64,000 nucleotides of DNA from Liolophura sinensis (lineage: Eukaryota; Mollusca; Polyplacophora; Chitonida; Chitonidae): NCBI RefSeq assembly GCF_032854445.1, contig NC_088295.1, positions 60,989,249 through 61,053,248 on the forward strand. Reading direction: 5' to 3'. Below the pieces are notes generated by a model. It made no database searches. It was not told the DNA's origin and saw only the letters and a list, made by a program, of their open reading frames with translations. The position numbers and the translations under genes were made by a program. Positions 19,051 through 30,675 of the stretch are shown one piece after another. Numbering within the stretch: the first letter of the stretch is position 1; the number at the start of each line of letters is the position of its first letter.

Positions 19051-21650
19051 TACTGTAGATGCTGAATTTTGGTAGTAGAATGTAGTCCATTCTTCCAAAC
19101 AAACCAAAAAACACCATTGTAAAACATACATAGAGTTTTCAGGATCAAGTAAAATGTACAACTTACTCATGGGGGAATTTTTGCCAGTATTAAAATCATT
19201 TACCATAGTTTGTGAATACCCAATTTCTTCTCACTTTAAAGACAGATATAAATAGTGCTGAAACCAAAGAATTACATTTCTCTCTCAGTTTTGGGGGAAA
19301 GTAAAGATAGGAATATGTTGGTCATTAAATGGACTAACAGTGTGAAAAAAGAAACTAAATATTCCTGCTACAATTACATGTATATTGGTTGAAAAGAGCA
19401 GACCTGGTGTCCCACAAATTAGAAGAAACAGGGTAAACAGTGAGTTTTGTTTAAAAAATGTTTGATCCTGTTCCTGCTTCTATCTTTGCTGACACAAACC
19501 AGTAGATCAACAGGATTTTCTTGGATCTTCTACACTGTAAGTGGACAGTTTTCAGGACACTGAACACAAATGTTTACAGCGTCACCTTAAACAAGCAAAT
19601 AGGCCATTTCTTGGAATGTTAACAAACTCTCAGCATATTGAAAAGAGTTAGAATTGGTTACTCCAACGCCCATGCTACTCAGTGGTCAAGCAGCACCATG
19701 TAGGGTTATTTACATTCTTAACGATAAGTCATGAAGTTCTGTATTGTGCAACAGGGTGTGACACAGAGTAGTTTTCCACTGTTTCCAGGCAACAGGAAAC
19801 TCAGTTTTATATTACCTCTAAATACAACATACAGTAGCGAAAGTTTCCAGCTACTACTCCAAGGCTAATTCCAAAGCCAGACCAAAGTTAGATGTAAATG
19901 TTAAGGACTCACTTTCCAACTCATAATCTTTAACAACTCCATTTAAAATCTCACAGCTTTGTGGACACATTAACGGCCAGAACTTCAATTGCATGAGCCA
20001 GTCTTGTCCCATAATAATGAAGGAAATGCATTGTGACTGTTTTGGCCATTAGGAGATGTGAATGTAATGACGGGTCTAGTGTCAAAATGTATGAAGCTCT
20101 TTTAAAATATACCAAGGAATTACAAGATGTGCATTTCAGAAAACGGTTGTTTATGTTATGTTATGTTTCGTTGTTTTCTTCACACTGTCCTGAAAATATT
20201 GCAAGACATTTGAGGGTATGAACAAAAACAAGATGAAATAATTTTGTTAGCTTTTTTCAAAAAATATTCTGTTCATCTGTTTTGGATGAAATTGACCTGA
20301 TTCATGGAACAGTGGGTACAAAAGGTCAGGAAATCAGGATTCCCCCCCCCCCCACCCCACACACACACACACATCTAAACCAAAACAGTTAAATTACAGT
20401 GTTCTTTAAAAATGCTTTGTCAAAAGTGACATTTTTTTTTTGACCTGAATACATGGACCTGAAGTTACTTACATGTACATGCTTGGAGGGAGATGTTCTT
20501 TTAGGTATTGTGACAGGAACGCCTATCAAGATGTCATGTTTAAGTAAGAGAGGACTATTTGTATGTGATAGGCATTATCAGCTGTTGTGTATTTTGTAAT
20601 GGGCTTTATTTGTACATTCACCTTTGATTTATTTCACACCATTTTATATCAACCATGTTTTAATTAATTGGTGATGTGGTTGGAATTGTGCAAGAGATGT
20701 TGTAAGTATTGTGGAGAAGAGTAAACTCTGTTACTATAGTGTATGATTCTTTTTTCACTCATGAAGATTATCTCCAAATTATATAATAGTAGATGTCTGT
20801 GGGTTTTCTTTTTTAAATGTGATTATATTTATCATGTTCATACAAGAATTAACTGTTCAGTGGTGTGTAAATCAGGGCCGACTGTTATAAGGTTCTGCAG
20901 TCCCAGGTTGAGATTCACATTTTCTATTTTTGGGACTGTAAAGTCCGGTCAGAGTTGGTAAGCATGGTGAACTGAAAATCTTACCAAGGTTAAATTGCTC
21001 CCACTCTTTGCACAATACCAACAAATTGTTGCAAGAGAACGCAGGTACACATTAATGTTGAGACTGATTTGTAGCCATTGAGCTAGGTCTGCTGTTACTT
21101 AACTGTTCTCCATTCTTCTAGACTTCATATTAAATTCCCATCATTCTCACTGTTGTGTATATTTTCATGCCTTATTTTTTGTGCCATGCTAACTTAACTG
21201 TTGACATCAAGAACAATTATTATACACACATTCACATGACCGTAACAGTCTTTTTTCAAATTTTCATTTCATTTTATTGCAACATTCAGCTTGTCAGGAA
21301 TAATTATTCCGGCTGAGATATCCATCTTCATATGCATTTTGCTGTGAGGAAAACTGTAAAAGTGTTTATCATTGTGATATTGTTAGCAGTCATGTAGTGA
21401 ATTAAATTATGTATCATCATAGATATGTGTATACTGTATATACGCCTACATATTGATGTATATGGATATAAACGGACCATAGATGAAAAATAGAGTCTAG
21501 TGAATCTCAACTTGTGGTAAAAATTAAAATTTCCGTAAATCTGGAATCCTAATGGTTTCTGTGTCGTTGACGTAATATTAGGTCTAGTTATTTGCTATAG
21601 GCCAAGTAGGCCAAGTTTTGAATGTTACTAGACTCACTAGTGTGAATGAA
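19051..21650. other. Gene-free stretch
   Basis: No exon, RNA gene or transposon is recognisable. A simple repeat of C(12-13) followed by CCCACACACACAC lies at 20342-20372. Confidence 0.5.
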
Positions 21651-21662
21651 AGTTCACCTTGA

Positions 21663-21830
21663 GAGGCTAGATTCCACATCACTTGAACTGGATTCCGCAT
21701 TACGTGAACTGTATCCCGCATTTCGGGAACTGGATTCCGCATTGCGTGAACTGTATTCCGCATTGCGTGAACTGGATTCTGCATTGCATGAACTGGATTC
21801 CGCATTACGTGAACTGTATTCCCCCAAATG
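21663..21830. repeat. 21-bp minisatellite, about 8 copies
   Basis: Units TGAACTGGATTCCGCATTACG alternate with TGAACTGTATTCCGCATTGCG. The 21-bp period keeps frames open on both strands, giving a seven-residue ELDSALR repeat on the plus strand and SSRNAE-type repeats on the minus strand. There is no evidence of a gene. 21931-22470 is unannotated. Confidence 0.85.
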
Positions 21831-22471
21831 GCTTTGATACAGATAGTCTTGAAGATGCATATTTAAATAGGTGAAGCTGGCGTTTGACGATTTGATTGAT
21901 AGCTGCTTGTTGTTTGAAGCCATACTTAGTTTTTACTTACACCTGTGGGTGAAGGTTACCGTAGTGGACGGCATTGCCCACGGACCTTTGGCAAGTTACA
22001 TAATTAGCAAGTCTGATCACAACTTTTCCAGATATCTTTTCTAACAAACATATAATGCTCACAAACATTTCTTTCTAATGGCTTCTATTACAAAAGAAAA
22101 AATCGAAATTTGGATGTCCACTTGGACCTAGCGGAGGGTCTGTGAATCTAATGCCTCTATGAATCTATCAGTTTGTAGATGTTGTGATGCGCACACAGTG
22201 CATATAAACATATGTTCTTCTAAGAATGGGATTACGGAAGTATGTTGATATTGTAATTTTACATGAATTTTAAAGCAAAGTGAAAAATGAGCATGGCATA
22301 AACACAATCATGTAAATATATTTTATGTAGGCCTATACTTATAAAGGCACTTCCGAAGAAAATAAAAGTGAATTCAGTATTTAAAGGGTGTTTAATAAGA
22401 ACAAACTATGCCCTGAAACGATTTTACAGTTTAAGTTTTTGTCATGTATATTGTTGTACTATTAGTATTTA

Positions 22472-22711
22472 GGGGGCCGAGGTGGTTAGCCTGACAACAC
22501 TGCGCACTGGTCCAAGACGCTCTCGCTAATGTGGTCGCTGTGAGTTCAAGTTCAGTTTCTTCGATCGGACGTACATGTTGGAAGGTCTCCCAGCAACATG
22601 CAGATATGGTCGTGGGTTTTCCCCGGAATCTGTCTGCGTTTCCCCCACTATGAGTGATATATTTTTGAGTACAAGGCGTAAAAGACCAATGAAATAAGTA
22701 AATGAATAAAT
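22472..22711 (+). mobile_element. Full-length SINE
   Basis: Diverged tRNA-like head (GGCCGAGGTGGTTAGCCTGA), B-box region (GTCGCTGTGAGTTCAAGTTC), body (CAGCAACATGCAG, GTGGGTTTTCCCCGGA) and tail (TTTTTGAGTACAAGGCGTAA) in order. 22712-23400 holds nothing recognisable. Confidence 0.8.
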
Positions 22712-23419
22712 TTCGAAAGACTATGCAAACATTTAGTCAGCTCGCACATTCTGTTTTTTCGCCACTTGCCGTGAAACCTGCCATTTACCGCGTGTGGAAA
22801 GGCTGTCTTCTAATTGCCGTTGTGTACCTCTCATAGCCCCGGGCTCAATCGCCTACTAATAATTTATAGGCTGATAAACCTACCCTTGATCATATAGGTA
22901 AAATATTCATCAAGGCAATCAGAAATCATAAACAAGACACCCATGTATACGTAGACTTGTACGTGTATTTGCATCTATATATTCTTGATTATATTGACAT
23001 TATGGGTGCCATATCTCTGGGCCTCTCGGGATCTTGAGGCGACAACATGGAAATGCCTGCCCGTAGGCCTGCCGGTACTTCACAAAGGCGCATACTCATT
23101 TCCCAAGGCTTATTTTATATCTGTTACCAACATGAACTATATAGGCTAAAAAATTCAGCGCGGAAAACGCCAATTAAGCTCGTGAGAGGAAGAGATATCA
23201 AAAATCCAGAAAACAATTCGAAGGACATTTTTATTGAAAATGTTTATTACAGATTCGTTTGAGAACATGGGTGACTAAATTAGTGCATGTTATACAAGAC
23301 CCAGTGCGTTTTCAAGCCATCGTAGTACTCGCAGCGTTGTAGACGCCAAAAATAGCGTTGTCCAGAACATGCTCTGTAAACTATATACTAGCAAGGAGAA
23401 CTTGTTTTCCGTCTTTAGG

Positions 23420-23570
23420 TTGATCGGTCCGGTCGTCCATCCGTCCGTGCGTCCGTCTCTCAGACAGTATAGGTGTGTCAGTTCGACGGTCGGTCGGTTG
23501 GACGATCTGGTGGACGGACATCCATTTGGTGAATGGAACGGTCAGTCGGCCGGTCGGTCGGTTGGTAGAT
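23420..23570. repeat. Low-complexity GGTC/GTCC region
   Basis: Clusters of CGGTCGGTCGGT and its complement CCGTCCGT. An overlapping 158-codon plus-strand ORF (23369-23845) is mostly a translation of this and matches no family I know. 23850-24300 is unannotated. Confidence 0.6.
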
Positions 23571-24309
23571 TGGCATACGCATATCGATCAGTCCATCCGA
23601 TCATCTGTTTAAGTCATCAACAGACAGAACGACCTACTTTTAGAGCTTCTGATTCGCAGCAAAAACCTAAACTTAACGAGAAAGAAAACAGCAAAATAGA
23701 TCATGTCTGCATACAAACCGCTCCAGCTATAGTCAACGCCGACAGCCGTAATTATAGGTTTTATAACAGATATTCAGACGACACCATTAACGTTTTTACT
23801 GAGCTGAAGATGAAAACGATTTTACTTCATATTGTTCATATTTGACGTTACCGCACTCCTTCGCCTTTTATGTGTGCCTATAAAGGCAAAGGTGAACACG
23901 TTGAGTTAATCAGACGTATATGCACTTCAGCGATAAAACCACGTGCTTCGGGCGACATGGCATAATAGATTACGCTCAAAGGCGTTTCTCATTCATATTT
24001 CTATGTAAGCTTATCCACAATTTGAACTCCATGTCCCTAGTACATGTACATGTATATGTGTGTAGATTATATGTTCGTATAGATGCTGGGCATCGCTTCT
24101 AACAGTCCAGCACACGTGCATATATGTATACAGGTTGGAGTTTCATCAGTAAAAAGTCCTAGATGTGTATTGATTGGGTTGGTTTCTGATTCGCGTCAAT
24201 GGTGTTGTGTATATGGAGCCAGGAGCTCGCGGTGCCTGTTGGTGTCTTGAAGGTTATCTATTAACCATATATACAGTTATGATAATAGACTGCATGATCT
24301 AACACTAAA

Positions 24310-24409
24310 ATCTCTTCACTCTGGCCGGCGGAGGAATACGGGATGACTGCATTGTGCAGGAAACGAGGCACCTCAGATACAGATCGAAGACACAAGGAGT
24401 AATACTAAG
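24310..24409 (+). other. Candidate noncoding first exon ending in a strong donor
   Basis: GC-richer sequence ends CTAAG|GTAAGT at 24409/24410 with no ORF. It could be a 5' UTR exon of the globin gene 3 kb downstream. This is inference only. Confidence 0.2.
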
Positions 24410-24538
24410 GTAAGTTTATGGATATATAGATACATAGGGTACATGTGTGGTATAAACGTATCATGAAATTTGATCGTTCGGAGAAAAGTTCATTGGTTTG
24501 GTTACGTGGCTGTTAAATTGAGCGGAAACAAGAGCATG

Positions 24539-24680
24539 TGGGCCCAGTTTCACAAAGCGGCGTATGACATTTTTCCATTGTACATTTGTCGTGCGATATT
24601 TGTATGTCACTAAAACCATGTCATTGTCTTATATGTGCGATTATCGTACATGTACGACATTTTTGTGAAAATGGTCCCGG
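24539..24680. mobile_element. Short MITE with GGGCCCAGTTTCACAAAG-type ends
   Basis: The left end GGGCCCAGTTTCACAAAGC and the reversed right end GGGACCATTTTCACAAAAAT form imperfect terminal inverted repeats around about 100 bp of noncoding sequence. A similar element is at 50370-50588. Confidence 0.5.
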
Positions 24681-24934
24681 AGATCGGTTGGCCATGGTGA
24701 TGGTCACAACATTGATATTCATAATGATGATGTTGAGGTTGATGGCAATACGTTGTCATCGTTTCTTTGTGTTCCAGTCCACACAAAAAACAAACTGGGA
24801 TATGCCATCGTGCGGCGTTGTTTTTCCACGAATATTGTCTCCAAATGCAGGGAAAATTGGCAATTGCAAATCACAACGTCTTTACAATAATTAAAGCTGT
24901 CAGGATATATGTGAAAATACCAATGTATATGACA

Positions 24935-25415
24935 ACAATTACGTGGGGAGAGTATTGCCAATACAATGTATAAAACACCAAACACGTGGGGAGAGAATTG
25001 CCAATACAAAGTACAAAACACCAACCAAGTGGGAAGAGTATTGCTAATACAATCTATAAGATACCAACCACGTGGAGATAGTATTGGCCATACAATGTAT
25101 AAAATACCAACCACGTGCAGAGAGTATAGCCAGTACAATGTATAAAACATCAACCACGTGGGGAGAGTATTGTGAATACAATGTATAAAACACCAACCAC
25201 GTGGGGAGAGTATTGTCAGTACTATGTATAAAAACCCAACCACGTGGGAAGAGTATTGCCAGTGCAATGTATAACACACCAACCAAGTGGGACGTTATTG
25301 CCAATACAATGTATAAACACCAACCCCATGGGGAAAGTCTTGCCAATACAACGTACAAGACACCAACCACGTGTTAAGATTATTGCCATTACAATATATA
25401 TAACACCACTGACGA
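24935..25415. repeat. 43-bp minisatellite with CACGTG in most units
   Basis: About 11 units of ACCAACCACGTGGGGAGAGT, ATTGCCAATACAATGTATAA, AAC. CACGTG (or CAAGTG) recurs every 43 bp, for example near 24983, 25026, 25069 and 25112. The 187-codon minus-strand ORF across it is a repeat artefact. Confidence 0.9.
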
Positions 25416-25543
25416 AATATATTGTTAATCGGGGAGGCTAAATCAATTAAGAACAATGTTTTTTTAACCGCATTAGCCGAATATGGTTCTCGCCATTCTA
25501 CTTAATACAGCTGTGCATGTTTTTTTTACAGTCAGATACCTTA

Positions 25544-25958
25544 AGCCCCGTTCAGACTATCCAACATTACTCAACTTTTGTTGGCTCAACAAGAGTTAAC
25601 TTGAAGTTGAGTCAACAAGAGTCACCAAAGTCACCAAAGGCAAAAAAGAGAAACTGGTCTGTCGATGAGACAGTTTCGTAGATACAGGAGTATGAAAAAT
25701 ACCCTTGCTTGTACAATGCTCTCTCTAAAGATCACAAAGACAGGGACAACAGAAAATCATTGTGTCTAATGCATTGGAGAGAAAGATGGAAATTTCTCTA
25801 TCGATAGTTTGGTTAAAAAATACAGCTCAACACACAACAACAGCCTTGGACAATGTTGACCTATCTGATTTTGTAGTGTGGACGGACACTCAACTTACCT
25901 CAGCAGCATTCAACTTGCTGTTGAGTCAACAAGAGCAGTGGATAGTCTGGACGGGGCT
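25544..25958 (+). mobile_element. PIF/Harbinger-like nonautonomous element (415 bp) with MADF relic
   Basis: Terminal inverted repeats AGCCCCGTTCAGACTATCCA and AGCCCCGTCCAGACTATCCA (reversed right end) differ at one position. Both ends are flanked by TTA (25541-25543, 25959-25961), the target duplication typical of PIF/Harbinger. Internally a plus-strand frame reads NWSVDETVS, a stop (TAG), then IQEYEKYPCLYNALSKDHKD and a further RDNRKSL segment. This is like the N-terminal half of a MADF (Myb/SANT-like) domain, which Harbinger elements often encode beside the transposase. There is no transposase, so the copy is nonautonomous. Confidence 0.7.
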
Positions 25959-25961
25959 TTA

Positions 25962-26900
25962 TGGTACATGTGCATTAGGTGCTGTATTTAGAAATATGCC
26001 TATGAGTCTAAGTAATGTCCAACAAATGTATAGACCATAGATTTTTCTGCGGGAAGGACGGTTTTTGGGGGTTTTCTGGCAAAAGCAATTTGATCTTACT
26101 ATCTCAAAATTCCCAGTATCCAGTTTTGTTAGCCTTTAAGAACTTGATTACAGTTCTTCTGCTATATTTTTTTCCTTACAGAATACAAAAATCCAAAATG
26201 TGTAAGGATAATTATCTTTTTTTCACATTTGGCTTTTTTGACAATTATTAAACGGATATGTTCATTTAGAAGCCATACCGTCGTATAGGCAAAACTGGAT
26301 AATCGGAGGCAGAAAAAATAGCGCACATATCAGCGTGAAAATTCTCAAAGACATTGTTATGGAAGAGCACTGGTACAGGTACAGATTTTAGGTCAATCTG
26401 GTATTTTTACAAACAAACGGTATATAACGTTCAAACATGGATACATGCAAATGTGCTAGTATAAATGTTCTCAGCAGGCATTTTCAGCGTCAAGGTCTTA
26501 TTAAAAGGAAATCAATTTTCTTCTGATTTGCAAGCATTATTACTCTCAGCCAATGACTAATACAGTGCTCAAATCGAACTCTTGCTTCCTAGTGTGACTC
26601 CTTACAAACCTGTATGAGGCGATTGGCCATATTCTTGTATATGCTACTTCTTACCAGAAACCAACCCTATGATGCACACGTATATATAGAGCTACAAATG
26701 CTTTCAAAACTCTGATAATCTCCAGTCCGATATAATCGGTGCTCACGATTTTTATTTCGCAAATCTTTTATCTACACATGTAGCTCTGAATTCTTGGTTT
26801 TGTGCTAAGTTATTAGGCCTAGCGTTTGTAAGGATTTTTATGACATGTCTTATTCCTGATTTAATTCATCACACGCATAACTCTCGCTATCCAGTCATTT
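25962..26900. other. Gene-free stretch upstream of the globin gene
   Basis: AT-rich sequence with no feature I can name. Confidence 0.4.
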
Positions 26901-26920
26901 AATGACGAGACTGATCACCA

Positions 26921-27056
26921 TATATAAAGGCTTTATATGTATATGTTGTTGAGAAACCTGCTGGTAATCATCTATCTTCGCACATTCAGTACTCAGCAGG
27001 CAAGAAGTGCACAAGTATAAAAAAAAGCCGATCGGAATTGGTGGAGCATCCTGAAG
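26921..27056 (+). promoter_or_regulatory. Candidate globin core promoter and 5' UTR exon
   Basis: TATATAAA at 26921-26928 is followed by a possible initiator in CACATTCAGTACTCAGC (26981-26997). A possible donor lies at 27057 (GAAG|GTGCGT). Splicing to the acceptor at 27475-27476 would join this to the globin coding exon. No transcript evidence is available. Confidence 0.3.
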
Positions 27057-27485
27057 GTGCGTCAAAGATCAATCGCCACTGCAGGATGGAAATAGCTTGA
27101 GGCGATCTTTGATGGTGGAAATAATGATGACATACGGCCAATCTATTGATTGCTATTCACAGATAATTGGCCACTGATAAGCGTGGCATATAGTCAACAT
27201 CTCCAATGTAGGGATTCCCTACAAACTAGGCCAAGTGCCCATTCTCTCACCATCAAGTATCTGAAGTACTGATACATGTCCAGATATTGTATTGACACCA
27301 CGAATAATTTCTTTACCTATACCCTTTGTTATTTTTCAACAAAATACTGGATAATTACATATGTTCATGCATATATATTGCCACTTTCTAACGCTTCAAC
27401 GATTAGTGGACATTTCTGTTGTTTCATCAATTATACTTCGATTTGTTTTCTGCTTTTTTTTTTTTTTGTCTTTCAGACCGCTGTA

Positions 27486-28055
27486 ATGGGTTGTGCAACG
27501 TCTGTTGCACTGCGCACTATACAGATGCGTGGTCCCGGGAACGCCAAAAACCATCATTCAAATCTGCAGATCAGTGATGAGCAGAAGCATGTGGTGAAGA
27601 AAACGTGGAAACTCTTATCAAACGACATGGCAGGGCACGGCTCGGAGGTCTTTCTGCGGATTTTTCAGCTGTACCCACATGTCAAACAGCTATTCCCGTG
27701 TCGTGATGCCGAGGGTGAAGAGTTGCTGCACCATCCGACATTTAAAGGGCACGCTTCCCGTTTCATGCAGGCCGTCGGAGCTGCAGTGGATAACATTGAC
27801 GATCTGGACGAAGCCTTGCGGCCTTTGCTTATTGGGCTCGGTAGACAGCATATTCATTTTAAAGGATTCCGTCCGGACTATTTCAATGCTTTCACCGAAT
27901 CGATGATGTATGTATGGCAACAGGAACTAAAAGAAAAATTCACAGACTTCGCGAAAGAAGCGTGGAAGACGGTGTTTGACTTCATAATGGGCACTCTGAA
28001 GGAAGGCTTTTTCTTGGCCCTCGACGAGGCTGGCATGACTGTTGATGATGTATGA
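27486..28055 (+). CDS. Globin, globin X/neuroglobin-like, uninterrupted coding exon (189 aa)
   Basis: The ORF encodes a full globin fold with the key heme-pocket residues: Phe CD1 at F70, distal His E7 at H89 (FKGHASRF) and proximal His F8 at H122 (GLGRQHIHF). Such proteins bind O2 or other gases or take part in redox chemistry. The start at 27486 was chosen because a T-rich tract and TTTCAG acceptor (to 27476) end just upstream, so the longer in-frame extension to 27276 is intron. The N-terminus MGCATS has Gly2 and Cys3, a pattern for myristoylation and palmitoylation as proposed for globin X, suggesting membrane attachment. No intron interrupts the coding part, although animal globins commonly have introns at B12.2 and G7.0. 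Ends with TGA at 28053-28055. Confidence 0.9.
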   Translation: MGCATSVALRTIQMRGPGNAKNHHSNLQISDEQKHVVKKTWKLLSNDMAGHGSEVFLRIFQLYPHVKQLFPCRDAEGEELLHHPTFKGHASRFMQAVGAAVDNIDDLDEALRPLLIGLGRQHIHFKGFRPDYFNAFTESMMYVWQQELKEKFTDFAKEAWKTVFDFIMGTLKEGFFLALDEAGMTVDDV

Positions 28056-28094
28056 GGCAACTGAATATATTTTAAAATTCATTCCGTTCTTTAA

Positions 28095-28694
28095 AGGTGA
28101 AGAAAACAAAAAAATGATGCGAAAATCAGAGGAAAGAACTTGAAAACTTATTTGCAGATACAGTCTTCAATATTTTTTAAAATTTTTTTCTTTCAGGAGA
28201 AAAGGGTACTTAAAAATATTTTTAAATGGTGGGTATTTGGGGCCACCTCTTAGTATTTATCGTCTTTGTGTAATAATGTTCTAAATTAAGATGCCAAGAA
28301 TGTCTAATTACTTTATTTGAATGTAAATTTGTTGTTTATATCCAAACACATGTATGTAATCTTAAGTATAATATTATCTACGACTGTATGAAAAGTATAA
28401 ATATCATCAAAATCCAAATATGTTCAAAACTGAACCCATTTGTTAGCTGGAAAGACCAAATTCTAATGCAAATATATTTATTAAACATGTGTTAGATTTT
28501 CATTTATAACATTCTCACGTAAAGGCAATATATGTACCAAAGGTTAACCCAAATACCCACCACACAAAAATTATTTTCAAGTGTCTTTTTCTCTTTAAAG
28601 AAAAATTAAAAAAAAATATTTAAGACCACATTTACAGGTAACTTTTGGCACTGTTTCATCTGAATTTTATGTACTTTTTCTGTTAGTTTCACCT
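28095..28694. mobile_element. 600-bp palindromic MITE with ~150-bp terminal inverted repeats
   Basis: The left arm (28095-28245) and reversed right arm (28546-28694) share AGGTGAA, a GAAAA/ACAAAA tract, ATATTTTTTTTAA-like sequence, TTTCTTT, GAGAAAAG and GTGGGTATTTGGG in order. Both ends abut TTAA (28091-28094 and 28695-28698), which could be a piggyBac-type duplication. The terminal bases AGGTGAA are not the usual piggyBac CCY start, so the class is open. It begins 36 bp after the globin stop codon and probably contributes its 3' UTR. Confidence 0.6.
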
Positions 28695-29440
28695 TTAACA
28701 GACTAATAGGTCATCTTTTCCCGTCCAGTGACGATTCGGGTCGACGGCGAAACGGCGATTGTTTTTTTTTTTCAGTACAACGTAACCAATTTGCTCACAA
28801 ATTACTTTAGGTGGGAAAGATAACATATTAAACACCCCAGAATACGTGAATATTTTATCACTGAGGGAATTAAACGTGCACTTCGTTTCAAACAATTTAC
28901 ACCGTGCTTTTTTCGGGCACTGTTTACACATTCGTTGGACATTTGCATGATCAAGTCGGAGGGAAGGAGACATACACGAATCAGAAAGTCTCTTGCGACA
29001 ACCGCTGCTCTTCTTCACCCTGCAGTGTTCTGTATGAAGATATGTGATTTTTCATAGCATGTTGACGGATTGATGAGTTCCTCTTTCGTAGTTTGAAAAA
29101 TACAAAATGAATATATATTGTATCAAAACATTGTGGTATCGTTTAATTTCTTAAAATTTACTCTCAAAATATATAAACTGTGTCTCATATTTTGCTACTA
29201 AAGTTGTTGGTTATTAAGTCGCATATATTTGTGTTGAAAATCGAAACCAATAATCAATAACTAACTGTCATAAGAGTCCCGGTATTTATATTTTGTATTA
29301 CGTGTTTGGACGGCGGTTCTCTGATATGTCGAGCGTCTGATGACAAAGAACATGCAGTCTGTGATGAAAAGGCGGCAGTATACTAAAACAAACCTGAATG
29401 TATGAAATATTTAAACGGAATTCTGAAACTCTTCAGTCGC

Positions 29441-29568
29441 ACGTGGGAAGGTCTTGAAACAACCTGCTGACGGTTCCTGTTTTCTCCCACCATAAAGCTG
29501 GCCGCCGTCGTGTATAGGTGAAACATTCTTGAGTATTGCATAAAACCAATTAAATAAATAAGTAAATA
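29441..29568 (+). mobile_element. 5'-truncated SINE with 15-bp target duplication
   Basis: ACGTGGGAAGGTC, AAAGCTGGCCGCCGTCGTGT and GTGAAACATTCTTGAGTA are followed by an AAATAAATAAGT-type tail. A perfect AAACTCTTCAGTCGC duplication is at 29426-29440 and 29569-29583. Confidence 0.85.
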
Positions 29569-29876
29569 AACTCTTCAGTCGCCCTGAAATATAAAAAAAA
29601 TAAAAGTTGTGTGTTATTCTGAAACACCCATGCTGTACGCTCATAAGCGACTCTGTCCTTAACCTACCAGGAATGACAATTTGTAAACGACTCGAACAAT
29701 AAATGGTTTTGTATAAGTAGACCCCTATAATACATATCTGGAAAGGCTTCCTAGCAAGTAAGTAGAATTGCTTCGATGGAAACCAAGGGTCTCATTTTAT
29801 AGATGTGTGTGGGAAGCTGTATATAAAACAAAAGCTGGATATTAGGCAAGGGGTTTACCGACCCCGTTTAAAAATT

Positions 29877-30142
29877 AATTTATTTATTTATTTGTTTGGT
29901 GTTTTACGCCGTACTCAAGAATATTTCGACTTATACGACGGCGGCCAGCATTGTGGTGGGAGGAAACCGAACAGAGCCCGAACGAAACCCACGACCATCC
30001 GCAAATTGCTGTCAGACCCTCCTACTTACGGCCGGAGAGGAAGCCCGCATAAGCTGGACTTGAACTCACTGCGACCACATGGGTGAGAGGCTCCTGGGTC
30101 ATTACGCTGCGCTGGCGCGCTAACCAACTAAGCCTCGGAGGG
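29877..30142 (-). mobile_element. Full-length SINE, minus strand
   Basis: The reverse complement carries the tRNA head (CGAGGCTTAGTTGGTTAGCG, CGCCAGCGCAGCGTAATGAC), GAGTTCAAGTCCAGC, the body and CGTAAAACACC. This is one of the best-preserved copies. Several short ORFs across it are not genes. Confidence 0.9.
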
Positions 30143-30383
30143 TGGGATCATGGAGATCAAAAGAATCAAGAGTGACAGAAGGCATTTCAAGGGAGACAAC
30201 TCGTTTAAACAAGAGCAGAAACATACTCCTTACAGCGAATGTGTCGCTCTCTACCTTTCGCTTTACATCACTGCCACCATCGGGTAACCTTAAGCTTTGG
30301 GTGCCTGTGAGACACAAGCAGACGTGTTTATCGTCGCAGTGTCCACCCGCGGAACTGTTTAATCAGCATTAATCAACACAATT

Positions 30384-30675
30384 GTTTTAGGTTTTGGTTA
30401 GAATCATATTGTACACACTCAAGATAAAGAGAATGCATGTGCATAAGGTACTGATAAAGACAAAGGTTGAGACTATGCGCTGTGAAGAGTATACAACGGA
30501 TTTCCACAGCTCTTTATCTAGTGCTGCTTCACTGAGAAGGCAAGTTAGGCTCCCTGCCCGAGGCTTTATACTGATACGGGTCAACCAGTCAATCTTCATG
30601 CTGAACGCCAAGCGTGGAACTTACCCCTCCCGACGCGGACGCTCTACCAGCCGTGCTATCGGGCCAGGTCATATC
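30384..30675 (-). mobile_element. Possible second SINE family with tRNA-Pro-like head
   Basis: On the minus strand GGCCCGATAGCACGGCTGG, TAGAGCGTCCGCGTCGGGAG resembles a tRNA 5' half: an A box, then a CCGC-loop-GGGG anticodon arm containing CGG. The B box is weak (AAGTTCCACGC) and no CCA end or full cloverleaf is seen, so a decayed SINE is likelier than a functional tRNA. Confidence 0.35.

Noticed and set aside
23369-23845. 158-codon plus-strand ORF
   Set aside because: Its first half is low-complexity GGTC repeat and the rest matches nothing; no splice or promoter context.
24719-25370. 187- and 108-codon minus-strand ORFs
   Set aside because: Translations of the 43-bp minisatellite; the frame shifts each unit.
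27276-27485. N-terminal 70-residue extension of the globin
   Set aside because: Contains a T-rich splice acceptor; MGC at 27486 is a conventional start and the extension is intron-like.
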